DNA of 64,000 bases from Xiphophorus maculatus (GCF_002775205.1 NC_036457.1:8448024-8512023); one strand, 5' to 3'; numbered from the stretch's first letter, positions 37,231 to 50,700 are shown. A program made the numbers and translations. Notes: generated by a model from the sequence alone, not told the origin.

Positions 37231-38329
37231 CATGGAAACAGCAAGAGCATGGATAGTTTTACAAACTCAGCTTGTCCGTTTTGCCTTTGTTTGTGTTTAT
37301 AATAGACAGACCATGTAGGAGGTTTGCTTTCATTTGAGTATGACTTGTGTTTAAGACCATTTTTTGCATCCTGGTCTCAGTGAATTCTTGGTTACATTTG
37401 TACTGCACAGGTTAAATCTGGCTTGAAATGTTGAAATTTACAAACTTTATGGACTATGAACTGAAAGTTCCATACATTCAGATGTTTATGAAGTCAATAC
37501 ATTCAAAATGTATTCATTTGACATTTTAAAACTAAAAATGGCAGCTGTAAATGTTGCCTAAAATGTTAGTTTTGATAAAGGAAAAAAAAAGGGACAAAGC
37601 TGGAACAAATGGAAGCAGAACAAAGGGTCTACTTCCAATTTGGCAGCTCTTAAAGTTGAACATTTTAAAAGCACACTTGCTGAAAACATGCTTTGTTTTC
37701 TTTAGTACCAATGTACCGTATTTGGTTTTACTATTCTGTTGCCTTGACTACCGGTGTGTGTCAGGGGACATCATCCTGATCCCCTGCCCGATTTTCACTG
37801 ACACAGGTAAAGAGAGGCAGGGCTGGAAGCGAGAAGTTTCCGGAGGCTCAGTTTTCTCATTTTCTTCCTTATGTTCTGGCTCCTCACCCACCTGCTGCTG
37901 TATTGACTGCAGGAGCCAGAAATATTTCAAGATGAACTTTTGTTCATCTACACAAAACATGAATACAATATGGTCTGTGCTTCATATTGGTTAATTTTTT
38001 AGTCTTTTTAAAAAAATGGTCAAAAAGCTTTGCCTAAATTGAGGGTTTTTTAAATACATTAGAGCTATTTTATAAATAAAAGTAGAGATTTTTATGAATT
38101 ATTTCTGGCAGGTAATTGAAAAGGCTCTGGGTGCAGTAACTGTTACTACTGTTTGATTTATGATTTGTTAACAATATCAGCTGTGAGTTTTGGATACATA
38201 GTTTTTATTTGTATAACAAATCTGAGAGGAATAGATTTTTCAGTTTGAAGTGTATTGGGTTATGTCTCCACCTGTTTTGCACATCCAGAAACAGACATTT
38301 TGAACCTTAGACTCAGTCATAGATGGATG

Positions 38330-38800
38330 GGAATCCTTTTCTAGAGTTGCTGTATAATCTCACTCCTGGACTTTGACTGGGCCATTCTAACATTTAATTT
38401 GTAGCTCTGGCTGTTTGTTGTATTGCATCTTGCTAAAAGATGAGCCTGTGTCTTAAGTCTCTTGCAGCCTCTAGCTTCTACAAGGCTTGTTTTATATTAA
38501 ACTCTATCAGTCTGAGGAAAGGCATACATGCTGCATGATGCTGCCATAAACCTGTTCCACAGGGTGGATGGTGATTTCAGGATGATCTGCAGTTAATTCT
38601 ATCTCTCACTTATCCTTTTGCATGTAGGCCAAACAGTAAAATTTTGACCACATCACACCAGAAAACCCTTTTTCTCATGTTTGCTTTCTCTGAACTCTGA
38701 AATCAGTTGATTGCACTAGGTTTCATTTAGGAGTAAAAGGGGCAGAATTCATATTCACATTATTTGTTTAGTGTTTAAAAGTGACAAAATGTGAATACGT
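38330..38800 (-). mobile_element. Decayed Tc1-derived dispersed repeat
   Basis: Recognisable landmarks: GGACTTTGACTGGGCCATTC, GTAGCTCTGGCTGT, a CATGATGCTGCCA block, and a right end with GGAGTAAAAGGGGCAGAATTC and GTGACAAAATGTGAATAC. These are characteristic of a very common teleost Tc1-derived element, read on its non-coding strand. Strongly decayed; no open frame. Confidence 0.75.
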
Positions 38801-39179
38801 AAACTAGAACCTCCTAAACATTGGCCCTGCAAATGTCACCAAGACAACGCCAAATCACACTCTGCACATTGCGGTAAGATGGTCCAAGTGGCTTACTTAC
38901 AGCCCAGTCTTTTTCTCCTCCGAAGACAATTAAAGAAATAATTGCATTGTGCAGCACTTTGAAGAAGAGATCTGCTTAAACCTTAAAAATCCAGTTTATC
39001 TTCTCACCTCCAAAACACTCAAAGTGTTATTTAAACACAGCGTAAATCATATCAGAGAGTTTATATATTTAGAATAATTTCTCATCTCTCTTTTAGGTCA
39101 CTTTTTTCTCCATCCTTGTGCATAAAGCTTAAAACAGAAAATAAGGTGAGCCTAAAAATGGAAAACAGCAGTAAAGAAA

Positions 39180-39960
39180 AATGGCCAGGGGTTTACAGGA
39201 AGCCTACACGGGGCTCGTGGAAGGGGTGGAAGGGGGCAAATGCTGCTCTGGAGCATGTGTGAAGCAGCCTCATTAGGCAAGGCAAACCAGTGGAAATAGT
39301 GGACCATGCAGACCAGAGATGGGGGTTGGGGACAGGGAGGGAGGCTGTTGCTGTGTAATTGAGGAGAATTGCAAACATAGAGCGTAGAAAGGCAATCTCC
39401 AGGGGCTGCTGTGTATCAAGGTCCGGTCACAAACTTCAGTTTTCCATGACAGTCAGCGTATGATTTCATCTGCAAAAGGATGTATTGAGGACAGTGTCTG
39501 TATCCATCAGCCTTTTCTGTTTCATTTCTCTGTAAGAGCAAAAACAGACGAACATATGTCAAATTATAAGCAGAAGGGAAAAAAACGCCCCTGCAGGAGG
39601 TTAAAAAAAGAAAAGCAAGCAGGGGAGTTAGAATAATCTATTAAGTTGTTTGTCTAAGATTATTTTTGCTACAGTACACCCCTTTTTCAATGAGGACGTC
39701 CTCTGGGAAGTTAATGTTTAATTTCCGAGCTTGGTATCTGTAAAACACTTCAGTTTTCCAGTTTGGGCCCTGCTGGGTTTCATGTGGCTTTGTGCTGATA
39801 AACAGTAACGCCCATATTTATGTCTGTTTCTGCTCAGCCTGCACACTGAGCTGTCTTGGAAAAGTCCACTCTCTGCCGCTTCCTCATCCTGTTGCATGTG
39901 CGAGAGGAAGTCATACTCTCAGGCTCGCAGGCTAGTGCTTTATTTATGCTGCAGTCTAGG
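39180..39960. other. Two repeat-free, GC-richer islands in hpcal1 intron 1
   Basis: About 39,180-39,420 and 39,830-39,960 stand out from the AT-rich, repeat-filled intron as GC-richer, non-repetitive stretches without long frames. They are the most plausible places for conserved regulatory DNA in this intron, but nothing in the sequence proves function. Confidence 0.25.
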
Positions 39961-40361
39961 TAACACCAAATCGACAGAAATGACATTATGTTCTCAATTT
40001 TAGAATCACTGAGTCTGTCTTCAGTTTTCCTTGACTTAACACTCAGTTAAGCATTCAAAAATTAACACACGATAAAATAATAAGCACTGGGGATTATTTT
40101 TATAAACATGGTAATTTGTACTTTATCATAATCTTCCTAAAAGAAAAAAAAAACATTTTCATAAACTTCCATTGTGAACTGAAGAAGGCTGATAATAAAG
40201 CAGGAACAAACACTAGGGGCAACATTCAGTGATATGAAAGAAAAAGTACAATTCAATATTGATGTCTAATCATATTTTTAAAACTTGTTTTAGTTATCAA
40301 ACAAAAAACATAAACCAAAATTTGATTTGTTGCTCAGTAGGATTTCAGGACAACTTTTGAA

Positions 40362-40401
40362 TCAACAGTAACAGACAGGAGTCAACAGTAACAGACAGGA
40401 G
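40362..40401. repeat. 20-bp tandem duplication
   Basis: The unit TCAACAGTAACAGACAGGAG is repeated exactly twice, within hpcal1 intron 1. Confidence 0.95.
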
Positions 40402-41334
40402 TCTGCTCAAGCTCTTGTGAGGAGACTTTATGGTTACAGCAACACTTTTACTAGCATCTACTGTAATTAAACTGAAATGACCACAAGGATGGTGTGATGG
40501 AACCCTTTGTTTGCCTTGGTAACAATAAGCAATCCAAGTCTAATGTCAGACTTGGTAAGTCTGAGAGAAGCTAAAAAAATTAAGAAAAAAATAGGGTCTG
40601 AGGAGATTTTTTTTTTCTTAAGCAGAAAAGGCCTTAAAGACTGAGACATGTGCTTTAAATCGAAGCTGCAACACTTTGCAAACGTGCTTATCTATTCCTT
40701 TTTCATTTAAGAGCCCCTGCTGCATTGTTAAGATCAAATTCTCACATCTGCTTCTCTCGTCACATTGTGACTCTGGTTCATAGAAGCGCAGGAAATTAAA
40801 CTTGTGAGACAATTAAAAGAAATGACAGCGCATGTGTGCATTCAGATTCACACTGTCTTCATCTGTTCCTCAAAAAGAATCAGTCTGCTGGCAGCGAAGA
40901 GCGGAGCGGTGAGATCTAATATCTTTCAGCAAAAAAAAAAAAAAAAATCATTAGAGGGAGTAAGGAGAAGTGGAGGTGTTATATAGAAAGGTTATTATGT
41001 AATAGAACCTCTGGTATTAGCAAAGCGACTCATACTGTACGGCTGGAAATAGTTTTTCTTCTATGTGTCATACTTTTTCCATTCTTCCCTACACCCACAC
41101 ACCCCTGTTTTCCATCCTTCCCACTCACACTTAAACAGATACAAGTAAAGGATTAGCTCAGTTTTATCAATTTTTGCCTCCACACTTTAGCAGAAATGCC
41201 ATTTGCTTAAATTTTACTCGGAGGTTTTGTGTTTTTACTAATCCGTTCAATCAATCGTGTTTTGTATCGTGGAAACATTTACTTTTTTTTTTTTTACTAC
41301 AAGTAACCAAAAAGTGCCTTTATGTACTATTAGC

Positions 41335-41490
41335 CCTTTGCCATGTTACAACCACCAATTTCTATGTACTTTATAAAATATGATGGACCATTACATAGTA
41401 TTGTATAATTGCAAAGCAGAATGGAAATAATACTTTTTTTAAAATACAAATTTTAAAAATGTGAAATTGAATGAAAAATTTCACATTTTT
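41335..41490 (+). mobile_element. Tc1-derived repeat terminal fragment
   Basis: CATGTTACAACCACCAATTT, then TGTATTTTA-like text, GATGGACCATTACATAGTAT, GCAAAGCAGAATGGAAATAA. This is the terminal segment of the same dispersed family as 38.3-38.8 kb, in opposite orientation. It includes a short perfect hairpin GTGAAATT...AATTTCAC at 41461-41484. Confidence 0.6.
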
Positions 41491-42879
41491 TCAATGTTGC
41501 AATGTTGAAAAAATGTTGCATTGTTGCACTGCAACAAGAAGTTACATAACTCCTAAAAATAATCTGAAAAGAGTCCACAGGTGTTTATTTTTAATATCAG
41601 TTGAAATCCAATTTTGTAAAAACCACAGAGGATATTCACTAAGAGCATAGTGGAAGCAAAGGAATAAAAAAGATAATGTTGTAGAGACGTTTAAAGCAGG
41701 GTTGGTTTATTTAAAAAGAAATCTGAAGGTTAAATATTTTTTCAACCCATCATCAGAAAATATAAAGCGTTTAAAATTTGGTCCTGCTCTTACACTCAGA
41801 CGTAAGTAGAGCATGAACACTGGAGTTTGTGCTTGAAACATGATAACGTGTAAAAATCGTCTGTATTCAAAAGGTTTTCTGACCATTCTTTGGTGTGTTG
41901 TTTTGAAGGTCAGATTCAAAGCGGCCATCGTGTTTTTTCTTGTTTGATAAAACAAAATCAATTCCCTTATATTTGGAATAAAAACAAATCCACCTTCACA
42001 AATTCCTCTCGCCAGATTACTTTTTTTTGTGTGTTTGCTTACCAAAACAAACCTTTATCTTTACATCATCATGCAAGGTGTCACTTTCAAAAATTAGATT
42101 TTGTTCCGGATGCGCGGCATTAATGCGTCTTATCATATCACCAATCATGAATGCCCCTGCATACATGAATAAGCTGTTTTTGCAGAGTATACTGTAACCA
42201 TGGGAGCTGAATTCGGACAAACCACAGAAACCAGAGGTGAATAGGCCCAGGTGGTCAGATGCTTTTTAGCCATCATTTGTGTCTGCTTTTTATTCAGTAT
42301 ATAAATTCCACCTGCTTAAATTAAATTAGATTACCCATTTTCCCAGGATGGAAGGGATTGTTATCGAGGTGAACGTCTGGTTCTCTCTCGGCTACAGCAG
42401 GCTGACAACCTGACCTTTTACAAAGTTGCTTTATTAGGATTTACAATGGCCCCCCAGGATACTTGTCCCCTTTCCAGTGGAGAGCAAGGTTAACAAATTA
42501 ACCCTAACCACACACACACACACACACACTTACTTATTCTTTCCCAAACATACGCAGAATACTTTCTCAATGACAACATTGTTGAAATCTCTGGTGTTTT
42601 GGTGTTGAACAATCCACCTTTTCTTCTTCTGCTTGATTGAGAAGAATCACTAGCACATGTTTAAGAATGAAACACTGTTGAAAACTGAGAAGAATAATTG
42701 ATCCAATGAATCATTTATGAAATTCACACAAGGTTGTTAATGAGGTTTGTTGGTCCCCTGCAGGAGCAGAGGAAGCGGAGCAGCCTTCGACGTGGGGAGC
42801 AGTAGTGCGGCTTGAGTAGAGACACCGAGAAGAGAAGGTAGAAACGCCACCTCGGCCGTCCGCCTCGGAGCGCTGCATC

Positions 42880-45800
42880 ATGGGGAAGCAGAACAGTAAA
42901 CTGCGACCTGAGGTCCTGAACGACCTGAGGGAGAACACAGAGTTCACCGACCACGAGCTGCAGGAGTGGTACAGAGGCTTCCTGAAGGACTGTCCCACCG
43001 GCCACCTGACAGTGGAGGAGTTCAAGAAGATCTACGCCAACTTCTTCCCGTATGGCGACGCCTCGAAGTTTGCGGAGCACGTGTTTCGCACGTTTGACAC
43101 AAACAGCGACGCCACCATTGACTTCCGGGAGTTCATCATAGCTTTGAGTGTGACATCGCGTGGCGGGCTGGAGCAGAAGCTGCGCTGGGCCTTCAGCATG
43201 TATGATCTGGACGGGAATGGTTACATCAGTCGGGCGGAAATGCTAGAGATAGTTCAGGTGAGGATGACGTGTTCTGCATTATAATTGATTGCATGTTAAA
43301 TGTGTCAGATTACATGAAGAGGTAGGGAAGATTTTACATCCACAGATGAGAAAGACAATAGAGGCTATCAGAACCAGTTGGTTCTTTAGTATCAATTACC
43401 CTAAACTTTTAATCCCTTCTTGGTTGTTTGTTGTGTGCATTTCTAATATCTAAGGTGTTTTAATTAAACAATTTCCACTGATGCTGAGAGAGACTCACAG
43501 CTTACTCCTCCTTTATTACAGCCTGCAGCTTGCAGGAGGGTTTCTAAGAATGTGAAGGAGATCAAGAGGAAAAAAGCCTTTTCTGGAATAAATCTAAAAC
43601 CAATAACTGTATCGTAGCTTCTTCACTTTGTAATTTTATTGTCCTGCAAACGTATGTACACCTCTTAAAACGTTTCATATTTTAGCAGGTTACAAACAGC
43701 TCAGGAAAGGGAATTCATTTGACTTTTACATGTAAGAAATGTGCAATACACAAATTTGACCTTTATTCTAAAGTGGCAAGAAGAAATCTATTTTTGAAGG
43801 AAAGCCTTAAGAAGTCTTGCTTGTAGTTTGCCACAAGTCATTTAAGGGTCAGAGCACTGACTGCACAAGTAAGTGAGAAATATCACACGTTTACGAGGCA
43901 ACTGACAGATCATCTGGTGCCTCGTAAACACCGCAAGCCCTTTGTAATGGCTTGCGGTAAATCTATCGCATTTTAATCTCTCACAATTAAGGTTAAGAGA
44001 AAACACTAACTTTCTATTGGGAAGACTAAATATCCTTCCAATCTAAAAATGCTTAGCTGCCATTCTCTACAAACCTCTATCTACCAAGTACAGGCTTACC
44101 AGGTTTTCTGGGGAAACTGTTTTTCTTTGCCTGGTAGTTTCAGAGGATATAAAATGAATGACCTCGTAAAACTAGTCTTGTATGTCACTACCGTATATGA
44201 TGCTGAAGTGCATACTCATGCTCTTTTAGGGAAACCAAAGTTGGACCATGAAGCTGCTTTTTGTACTGTAGAAATCTGTCTGAGAATCCTCCGCAGATTT
44301 ACCGGTAGTTCTCTGAGCAACAGAAACAGGTTTGAGCATCAGTAAGCGTAAGGTTAATCTCACATAAGAATAGATATTTTTTTCCCACTTAAGATATAAT
44401 TAGAAAAGTCCTCATACACACAACTGCAATCCTAATTATGTTAATTTGCAGGCCATCTACAAGATGGTGTCATCAGTAATGAAGATGCCAGAGGATGAGT
44501 CGACGCCAGAGAAAAGAACGGATAAAATCTTCAGACAGATGGACATTGACAATGATGGTAAGACTGGTGTGATGTGTGTGTATGTGTGTGTGTGTTTTGT
44601 CTATCATACTCATGCTATAACTGATTTTTCCTCAGCATTTTCTCCTTAATGAAAATAAGTTGTTTGCCTTGTAAGAACACACATATTCTTTTCTCACCGA
44701 CCAGAATACATGGCACATTGGCTGACATGGAGTTAAAATCTTAAAATATGATTAAAAAAAATTATTTGGTGAATTTTATTTGTTTCACTTTCAGTTTTTG
44801 GGCTTTAGTCTTACCAAACTGCTTAGCAAAATAGCGCAGCATTCAAAACCAACAAAACCGCAACTCGCAACTAAACAAAAATCTGATTCTCACTGTTATT
44901 ACTCACTATAATACTGATTTCTTTTGTTTGTTTTACAGTCTGCTCAATTAAAAAAAATAACTTAATTCTTGCAAAAGTATTGTAGATTCAACAGCATTCT
45001 CAAATTTAAGTTTACACTACATAGAAAATGCTTCTGCAAATAGTTATTTCTCCATCAAGTCAGTTTGTGCTTTATTAGTAGGAATTAATATACACTATTA
45101 TATTGTTGTGAATTAATTGGAGCAATACATAATCAGACTGCAGGATCCATATAAGACTCCATCACTCATTTGGCTCAGACACGAAGAAGAAAAATCCTTC
45201 AAAGCTGAAGCTTCTTAGAGTTACTACACAACCTATAAAATTGTTTCCAGAGAGCAGCTATTGATTTAATGGCATTACCTAAAGTTTTGTAAGTTGTAAA
45301 CCTTCCCTTAAGTTCGTTTTCTTTTTTTGGAAGTTAATGCCTCCCTGTTTTCAACAGAGGTATTTACTTTAGCAGAGCTCACCCACATTTCCTGCATAGA
45401 TAATCTTTGTAGCAGAAGTTCTCACAGCACATTTTATTTCCACTAAAAATGTGCCTAGTCAAGAAAACAGTTCATTATCCGCCTACAGCCACATAAGAGT
45501 CATAGGTCACATTATGGCTGCAGCGTCATCATCCATATATGGCAGTAACTTCCTCTCAGAGGGCTTTTTTAGTTTGAGAGAAGTGCTTTTACTACAGACC
45601 GGCTCACAAGCAGGTTGATGAAACGGAGGCCTAACAACAATTACTCCACACAATACAGAAAACTGGGAACAAAAGCATGGAAAATCAGGACGAGAAGTAT
45701 CAGTTTCCTGGATGGGTTTGTCAGCCATTTCCTCTCCATAGAAAGGCAACTGAAGCAGTGCGGATAAACTAAACCTGTATTTAAATTCTTAAACAATTCT

Positions 45801-46684
45801 GCCTGGAAAAGTTGTTAATTTATTAGTATTCCTAATAATACTTTTAAAATAAACGTTACTGAGGCATTTCTTTATCTATAATTTACAAAACATCCTTTTT
45901 AGAAACTCCTAGTCAGGAAGCTGTAACTTTCCACTCCCTTTGAGTATGAGTGGGACATGACAGAGAGGTCAGTTTCTCTTTGCTGGTGGCTAAAAAGCAG
46001 GACAAGTAATAATCTAGCCTGCATAAACAATGAACAGGATATTAAAGGATGAAAAACAAATCTTGAAAGCTCATTGCAGCTGAGGACAGTTTTTTGGAGT
46101 CGCTGAAATCTCCATAACAATTTGATGCCATCTACATGGCAACCAGTGGATTGGTAGTGATGTGAGAACTAAAACCTTTTTTCTAACCTACCATCACAAA
46201 TGTAAACGTAGAGTTTGCTAAACGCTATTCAGATTTTAAATGGAATTGTGTGGCTTGTTTAGTTAAAACAAAAATGTATGTAGATGTAAGTATGAAGTTA
46301 TTTTTTGTTTTGTTTTAGGAAAACAGTTAATATTCTTGAAAGCTTAAACGAGGCATGTATTGAATCCATTTTTAAACTGATTGGAATGAAATTAGTCATG
46401 TAAGAAATTGCACAAAGCTTTCTGGAAGTAAACATGACGTGTTTTTTCAAAGAATTTTGTGGATTTCACACATATCGGTAACTGGGGCAGAAGTGATTGT
46501 GTTGCAATGCTGAAAGATCAGATGCTTGGTTTTTTTTGTTCGTTAGATAACTCATATTGCGCTTCCTGTCGGTTTGTGCTCTGTAGGCAGATTGTCTTTG
46601 GAGGAGTTCATTAAAGGTGCCAAAAGCGACCCGTCCATCGTCAGACTGCTGCAGTCGGATCAGGGAACCTCCCGCCAGTTCTGA
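42880..46684 (+). CDS. hpcal1: Hippocalcin-like protein 1 (neuronal calcium sensor)
   Basis: A calcium-myristoyl-switch sensor of the visinin-like subfamily that moves to membranes when calcium rises. Coding exons 42880-43257, 44452-44557 and 46587-46684 join in phase to 193 aa, the family length. Gly2 in MGKQNSK is the myristoylation site. EF1 is degenerate ([12 protein letters not shown]), as in the family. EF2 (D73) reads [12 protein letters not shown], with alanine where the loop normally has glycine. EF3 ([12 protein letters not shown]) and EF4 (DIDNDGRLSLEE) look canonical. The C-terminus SDQGTSRQF differs from the mammalian CDPSSASQF. The 5' UTR begins at 42764 after an acceptor. hpcal1 is preferred over hpca or ncald because its neighbours are pdia6 and kcnf1, as in human 2p25. 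Confidence 0.93.
43640..43860 (+). mobile_element. Tc1-derived repeat fragment in hpcal1 intron 2
   Basis: GTATGTACACCTCTTAAAAC at the left and GGAAAGCCTTAAGAAGTCTT, GCTTGTAGTTTGCCACAAG on the right match two separated parts of the common Tc1-derived family. Decayed, no frame. Confidence 0.55.
43873..43984. repeat. Three-stem palindromic element
   Basis: An outer inverted repeat GTGAGA (43873-43878) / TCTCAC (43979-43984), extendable with mismatches, encloses two perfect hairpins. One has a 12-bp stem GTTTACGAGGCA (43889-43900 with 43918-43929), whose loop contains CAGATCATCTG. The other has a 10-bp stem ACCGCAAGCC (43930-43939 with 43949-43958). The two hairpins are directly adjacent, giving a Y-shaped fold. 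No coding potential. It may be a small MITE of the foldback 'Angel'-like type, or a structured RNA in hpcal1 intron 2. Confidence 0.8.
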
Positions 46685-47115
46685 GGACAGAGAAACCTAC
46701 TCTGCTGCATGAGGAAACCTACCGCATAAATCCAGCTTTATACCATTCCTTACCTCCCTCTTTCAGCTAACACTCTTGTTTACATTGATGTGTCTTCTCT
46801 CTGGAGCTCTTTTAATTGAAAGTATTATTTTTGTGCTTTTCCCTAAGCTCTTTCCCATTTAGCCGTTTTGTTTAATTTAAGTGCCATATGTTTATATTGA
46901 CTGGATTCAAAGCTTAAAGTGTTATGGCTACCATTATGTTACAAAAGGAAACTAATTGAATGACTTAGAATTTGATTCAAATGTGGCTTATTGTGGTTTA
47001 AGATAACAGATACTTACGAAGCTCTGTATGCCTTGATATAGCATGGCTCAGTTATTTGTATTTTTGGATATTGTGAGTATACTGTATGTGAATAAGGAGG
47101 CAGGGACTGGTTGTT

Positions 47116-47131
47116 TTTATTCCTTTTTATT
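47116..47131 (-). terminator. pdia6: pdia6 poly(A) signals
   Basis: Two minus-strand AATAAA hexamers (47116-47121 and 47126-47131), about 590 nt past the pdia6 stop. No canonical hexamer was seen nearer to the stop. Confidence 0.5.
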
Positions 47132-47169
47132 TTTGTAACAAAAATGTCATTTTGTTTTCACACAATTGA

Positions 47170-47175
47170 AATAAA
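47170..47175 (+). terminator. hpcal1: hpcal1 poly(A) signal
   Basis: AATAAA on the plus strand, 486 nt past the hpcal1 stop codon. It is the most likely end of the hpcal1 transcript and lies within the presumed pdia6 3' UTR. Confidence 0.55.
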
Positions 47176-47717
47176 GTCGTGTAAGAAAATCTACACAAGT
47201 CGTCCCACAGATTCTCCCCCCTCCCCTGTCCTGGACAAACATGACGCAAACCCACCCAGAGTCTCATTCACCGTTTTTCTTTTTTTTAAAAAGGGAAAAT
47301 ATGCCAAGTCAGGTTGAATCATCACCTTTCACAAGTTCACATCTTAAAATAGTAATTTTAAGGCAGCTGAAGAAGGGAGAGAGAGTCGCATTTGGAAAAA
47401 AAAAACAACTTAAATGAACCTCCCCCCTCCTCTCTTCAGCTAGCGGCAGCTTTATAAATATTCAGCCTTAAACATTCAGCAGGTTTGTGAAAATGAGTTC
47501 ACATCAGGGACAAACACACGCGCACACACTCCCCTCCCTCCTGAGTGACAGACAAGATGGTGTGAAAAACCGCAGGTGACTCTCGTGCGTCTTTTCTGGA
47601 GTATTTCAGTAACTGGCCGGCGTGGCCTCCCATTCGTCCACAAGAAGAGGGAGGCGGGGGACAGGACCAGACAAGACCAAACCCAAATCAGTTTGGGTCC
47701 GATCCTTACGTTTGGAC

Positions 47718-50700
47718 TCATAACTCGTCCTTCTCCAAGTCCTCATCCAGGTCGATGTCACTGAGGTCGTATTCCTCCTCCACAGGAAGCTGAACATGAC
47801 GGAGAAAAAAAAAGGGAATGTTATAATAAATGATGGGTTGTGGTCCAAATCTGAATTCAGCTTTATTGTAATGGAATATTTTCTTTTAACCACAGGTGAT
47901 TTTGAAAGATAAATGATGAAAACCTAAAAAAAAAAAAACACAAAAAAAACTAGGGATGTTTAAATGTTTTCTGTAAGTTCAAAACAGCAAAAGCTAAATC
48001 ATAACTGCACTCAATCATTGTTAAGCTACATTAGAAAAACAAAAAAAACTACTCATTAATTTAGCAACAGATTTTTTCAGTAAATAATTTCCTCCACAAA
48101 AGCCATTTATTTTATACGTTCAGCAATAATGTTTGCACTCCTATGTACATAACGGACTTTACACATTATTCAGCCTTTAAAGTTCAACTTTAAGCATGTT
48201 AAAAAATATTTAATGCAGCCAAATATAAAAAAAAGTAGGCTTCAGTTCAGTTAGAGACTAAATGACACACATATCAAATATAGGTATTTTGAGTTCATCT
48301 AGCTCATTTAGATATTAACGTCAGCACTTTACTACACGATAATTCAGAGCCAATTAGTGAGGCAAACGTACCAGAAAATAAAAAAACCAGACAAACAGAG
48401 CTTTAATCTTTAATCAGAACCCACTGTGTTTCATCTCCTCAGCTGCTTTTTATGCAGGCAGTTGTGTTGTGGTTCCCTTAGTATCCAAATGCCATTATGC
48501 TAACCAACTTGAGACCTTTTCAACCTTTGAAATTTAACAATCTGACTATATTTTTGCAAATTGCCTCAAGATGATGTGTTGTGAATTGGAGCTATATAAA
48601 TAAACAAATTAAAGTCATTGGACATGAAAGCAAGCACTTTGGTCAGCTATGTCTGACCTACAGTTTCAAAACAAACAGTACTTAATAGTGAACACTGCAG
48701 CGATAGTATGGAGCCCTCTACACAGTAGTCTGCATGAAAACTGAATTTTGTTTGAAACATTTGAGTTAATGATTCTGTTGACTAATTGCAGATAACACAA
48801 TTAGAAGCCAATTTCAAAATGCTCTTTTTAAGACACAACGTTAGTGTTATTCTAAATAATGTTAATAAATGAAACCCACTTTATTTTCTGTTAAGATATT
48901 AAAGTTTAGGCTTGTTCATTTGAAAATCCCATCTTTATAATGTTCCTTTTAGAGCATCAGTGCCTCACATTAGGAAATTGATGCAGCCACACTCACCTGT
49001 CCATCTTTCCCATCCCAGGCTTCTACAGCGTTAATCTTCGGCATGACTCCGCCTCCCAGTGTGGCGGTGGAGCCTCGGCCCACGGAAAGCTCCCTGAAAG
49101 CATCAGCGGCACCAGGTCCTCCATTTAGTCTGCCTTTTGCTTTCTTTTACTAAAGAAAACTGGAAAAGTGCGCCCTCTACCTGAGGAACTCGTGTATGCC
49201 AGTCTCACTGAAGGAGCCTCTGAGGAGAGCGAATTTCATCTTGCGTGCGTTGATGGCGGCCATGGCCGGGTAACCGAATCCGCCGATTCCTAGAGAGGCC
49301 TCCAGCTCCATCTGAGCGCCTGCCTCCGTCCAGAGCCAACTGGAAATAAAACAACAACAAAAAAAAGATCAGAAAACTGTAACTTTGATTGACACAAAGT
49401 AATATTCCGTAGCATTAATCCTCACCCCCACAGCTTCTTCTTATACTTTTCTGCCATCTTTACCATCACATCCAGATAACCATTTCTACCAGATGCACCT
49501 GTTTGGAAACAGCAGAATGGTATTAGGATTTCTGCATGAAATCTGTGTTTTAGATTTTTTATGTAATTTGGAAAAAAAGTTTTCTCATGAAAGACGCATT
49601 TCAGCACCTGTATCCAGGATGTGTGGAAGGACGGCAATTATACACAGCTGACTGTCTTCACAGGTCTTCTTCAAGACGTCTTCATTAAGGATCTGAGAGA
49701 GAAAGTTCATTTTAAACTCAAAGTATTTTCTGTAAAAAAAAACAGGGTTCATATAAGTGTCTTTTATTTCTTAAATGTGATTTTACACATTTTCAGATCA
49801 ACATTTGTCAAATTAAATTTGCTAAATTATTACATTTCTGTGTATTTGTAAAATACAAAGAAAATCTCTAGAGTATCAATGTTTTAAATATTAGGCCAGA
49901 AACACTGACGGACTGCTGGATGCATAGACCAACTAATTTAAAAAAACAAAAATCATAAAAATGAAAAATAAATATTTAAATCCTTTTAACACATCTTAAA
50001 ACCTTAATTTTTTTTTAAATAATACAAACCAATATTTTTTCATTCCAATGCTTCTTGAGGACAGAATGAACATTGATTAAAGCTTCTATTTTAGTCATAG
50101 TTTAGCTTTAATTGTACAACACCTGAAGCAGTCATACCACAGCAACCAACCAACGTGATTAGTATGTGGTGCATGATCTCACTGACCTCCACCAGCTCAG
50201 GAGCAGGAGCGTTGTCAGAGAACAAATCCATGGCCTTCTCAATGATGTCCCCTCGGGTGCGGCCGCCTTGGTAGTCCTCAGGCTCCTCCCCTTTACGGAA
50301 AATTTTGATTGAGGGAAATCCACGGACCTAAAACATACAAAAACATTCCTTTAATACCAGTATCAGCTGTCTGATGTGAGAAACATAAAAACAAAAGGAA
50401 AGCCATTGTTTATGCTTAAAAAAATATACCATAACATCCATGTTGGGGATTTCAGGACAGAGGTTTAAGCCACCAAATACAAAAGACTGAATCACAAATA
50501 TGCATGTAGTATTTGGTTAAATATCTTAGCAGTTTTTTTCTTTATAGAAAAATATTTTTAAAAACCAACAAACTGGCAAAATGTATTTATCTCTTTTAGA
50601 GAACACAGGAGACATTTTCCTGAGTTTTCTCTTTCCCAATACGCTAACACTATAAAGTTTCACCCACTGAAGATAAATATCCAGTGAATGCTTAACACCA

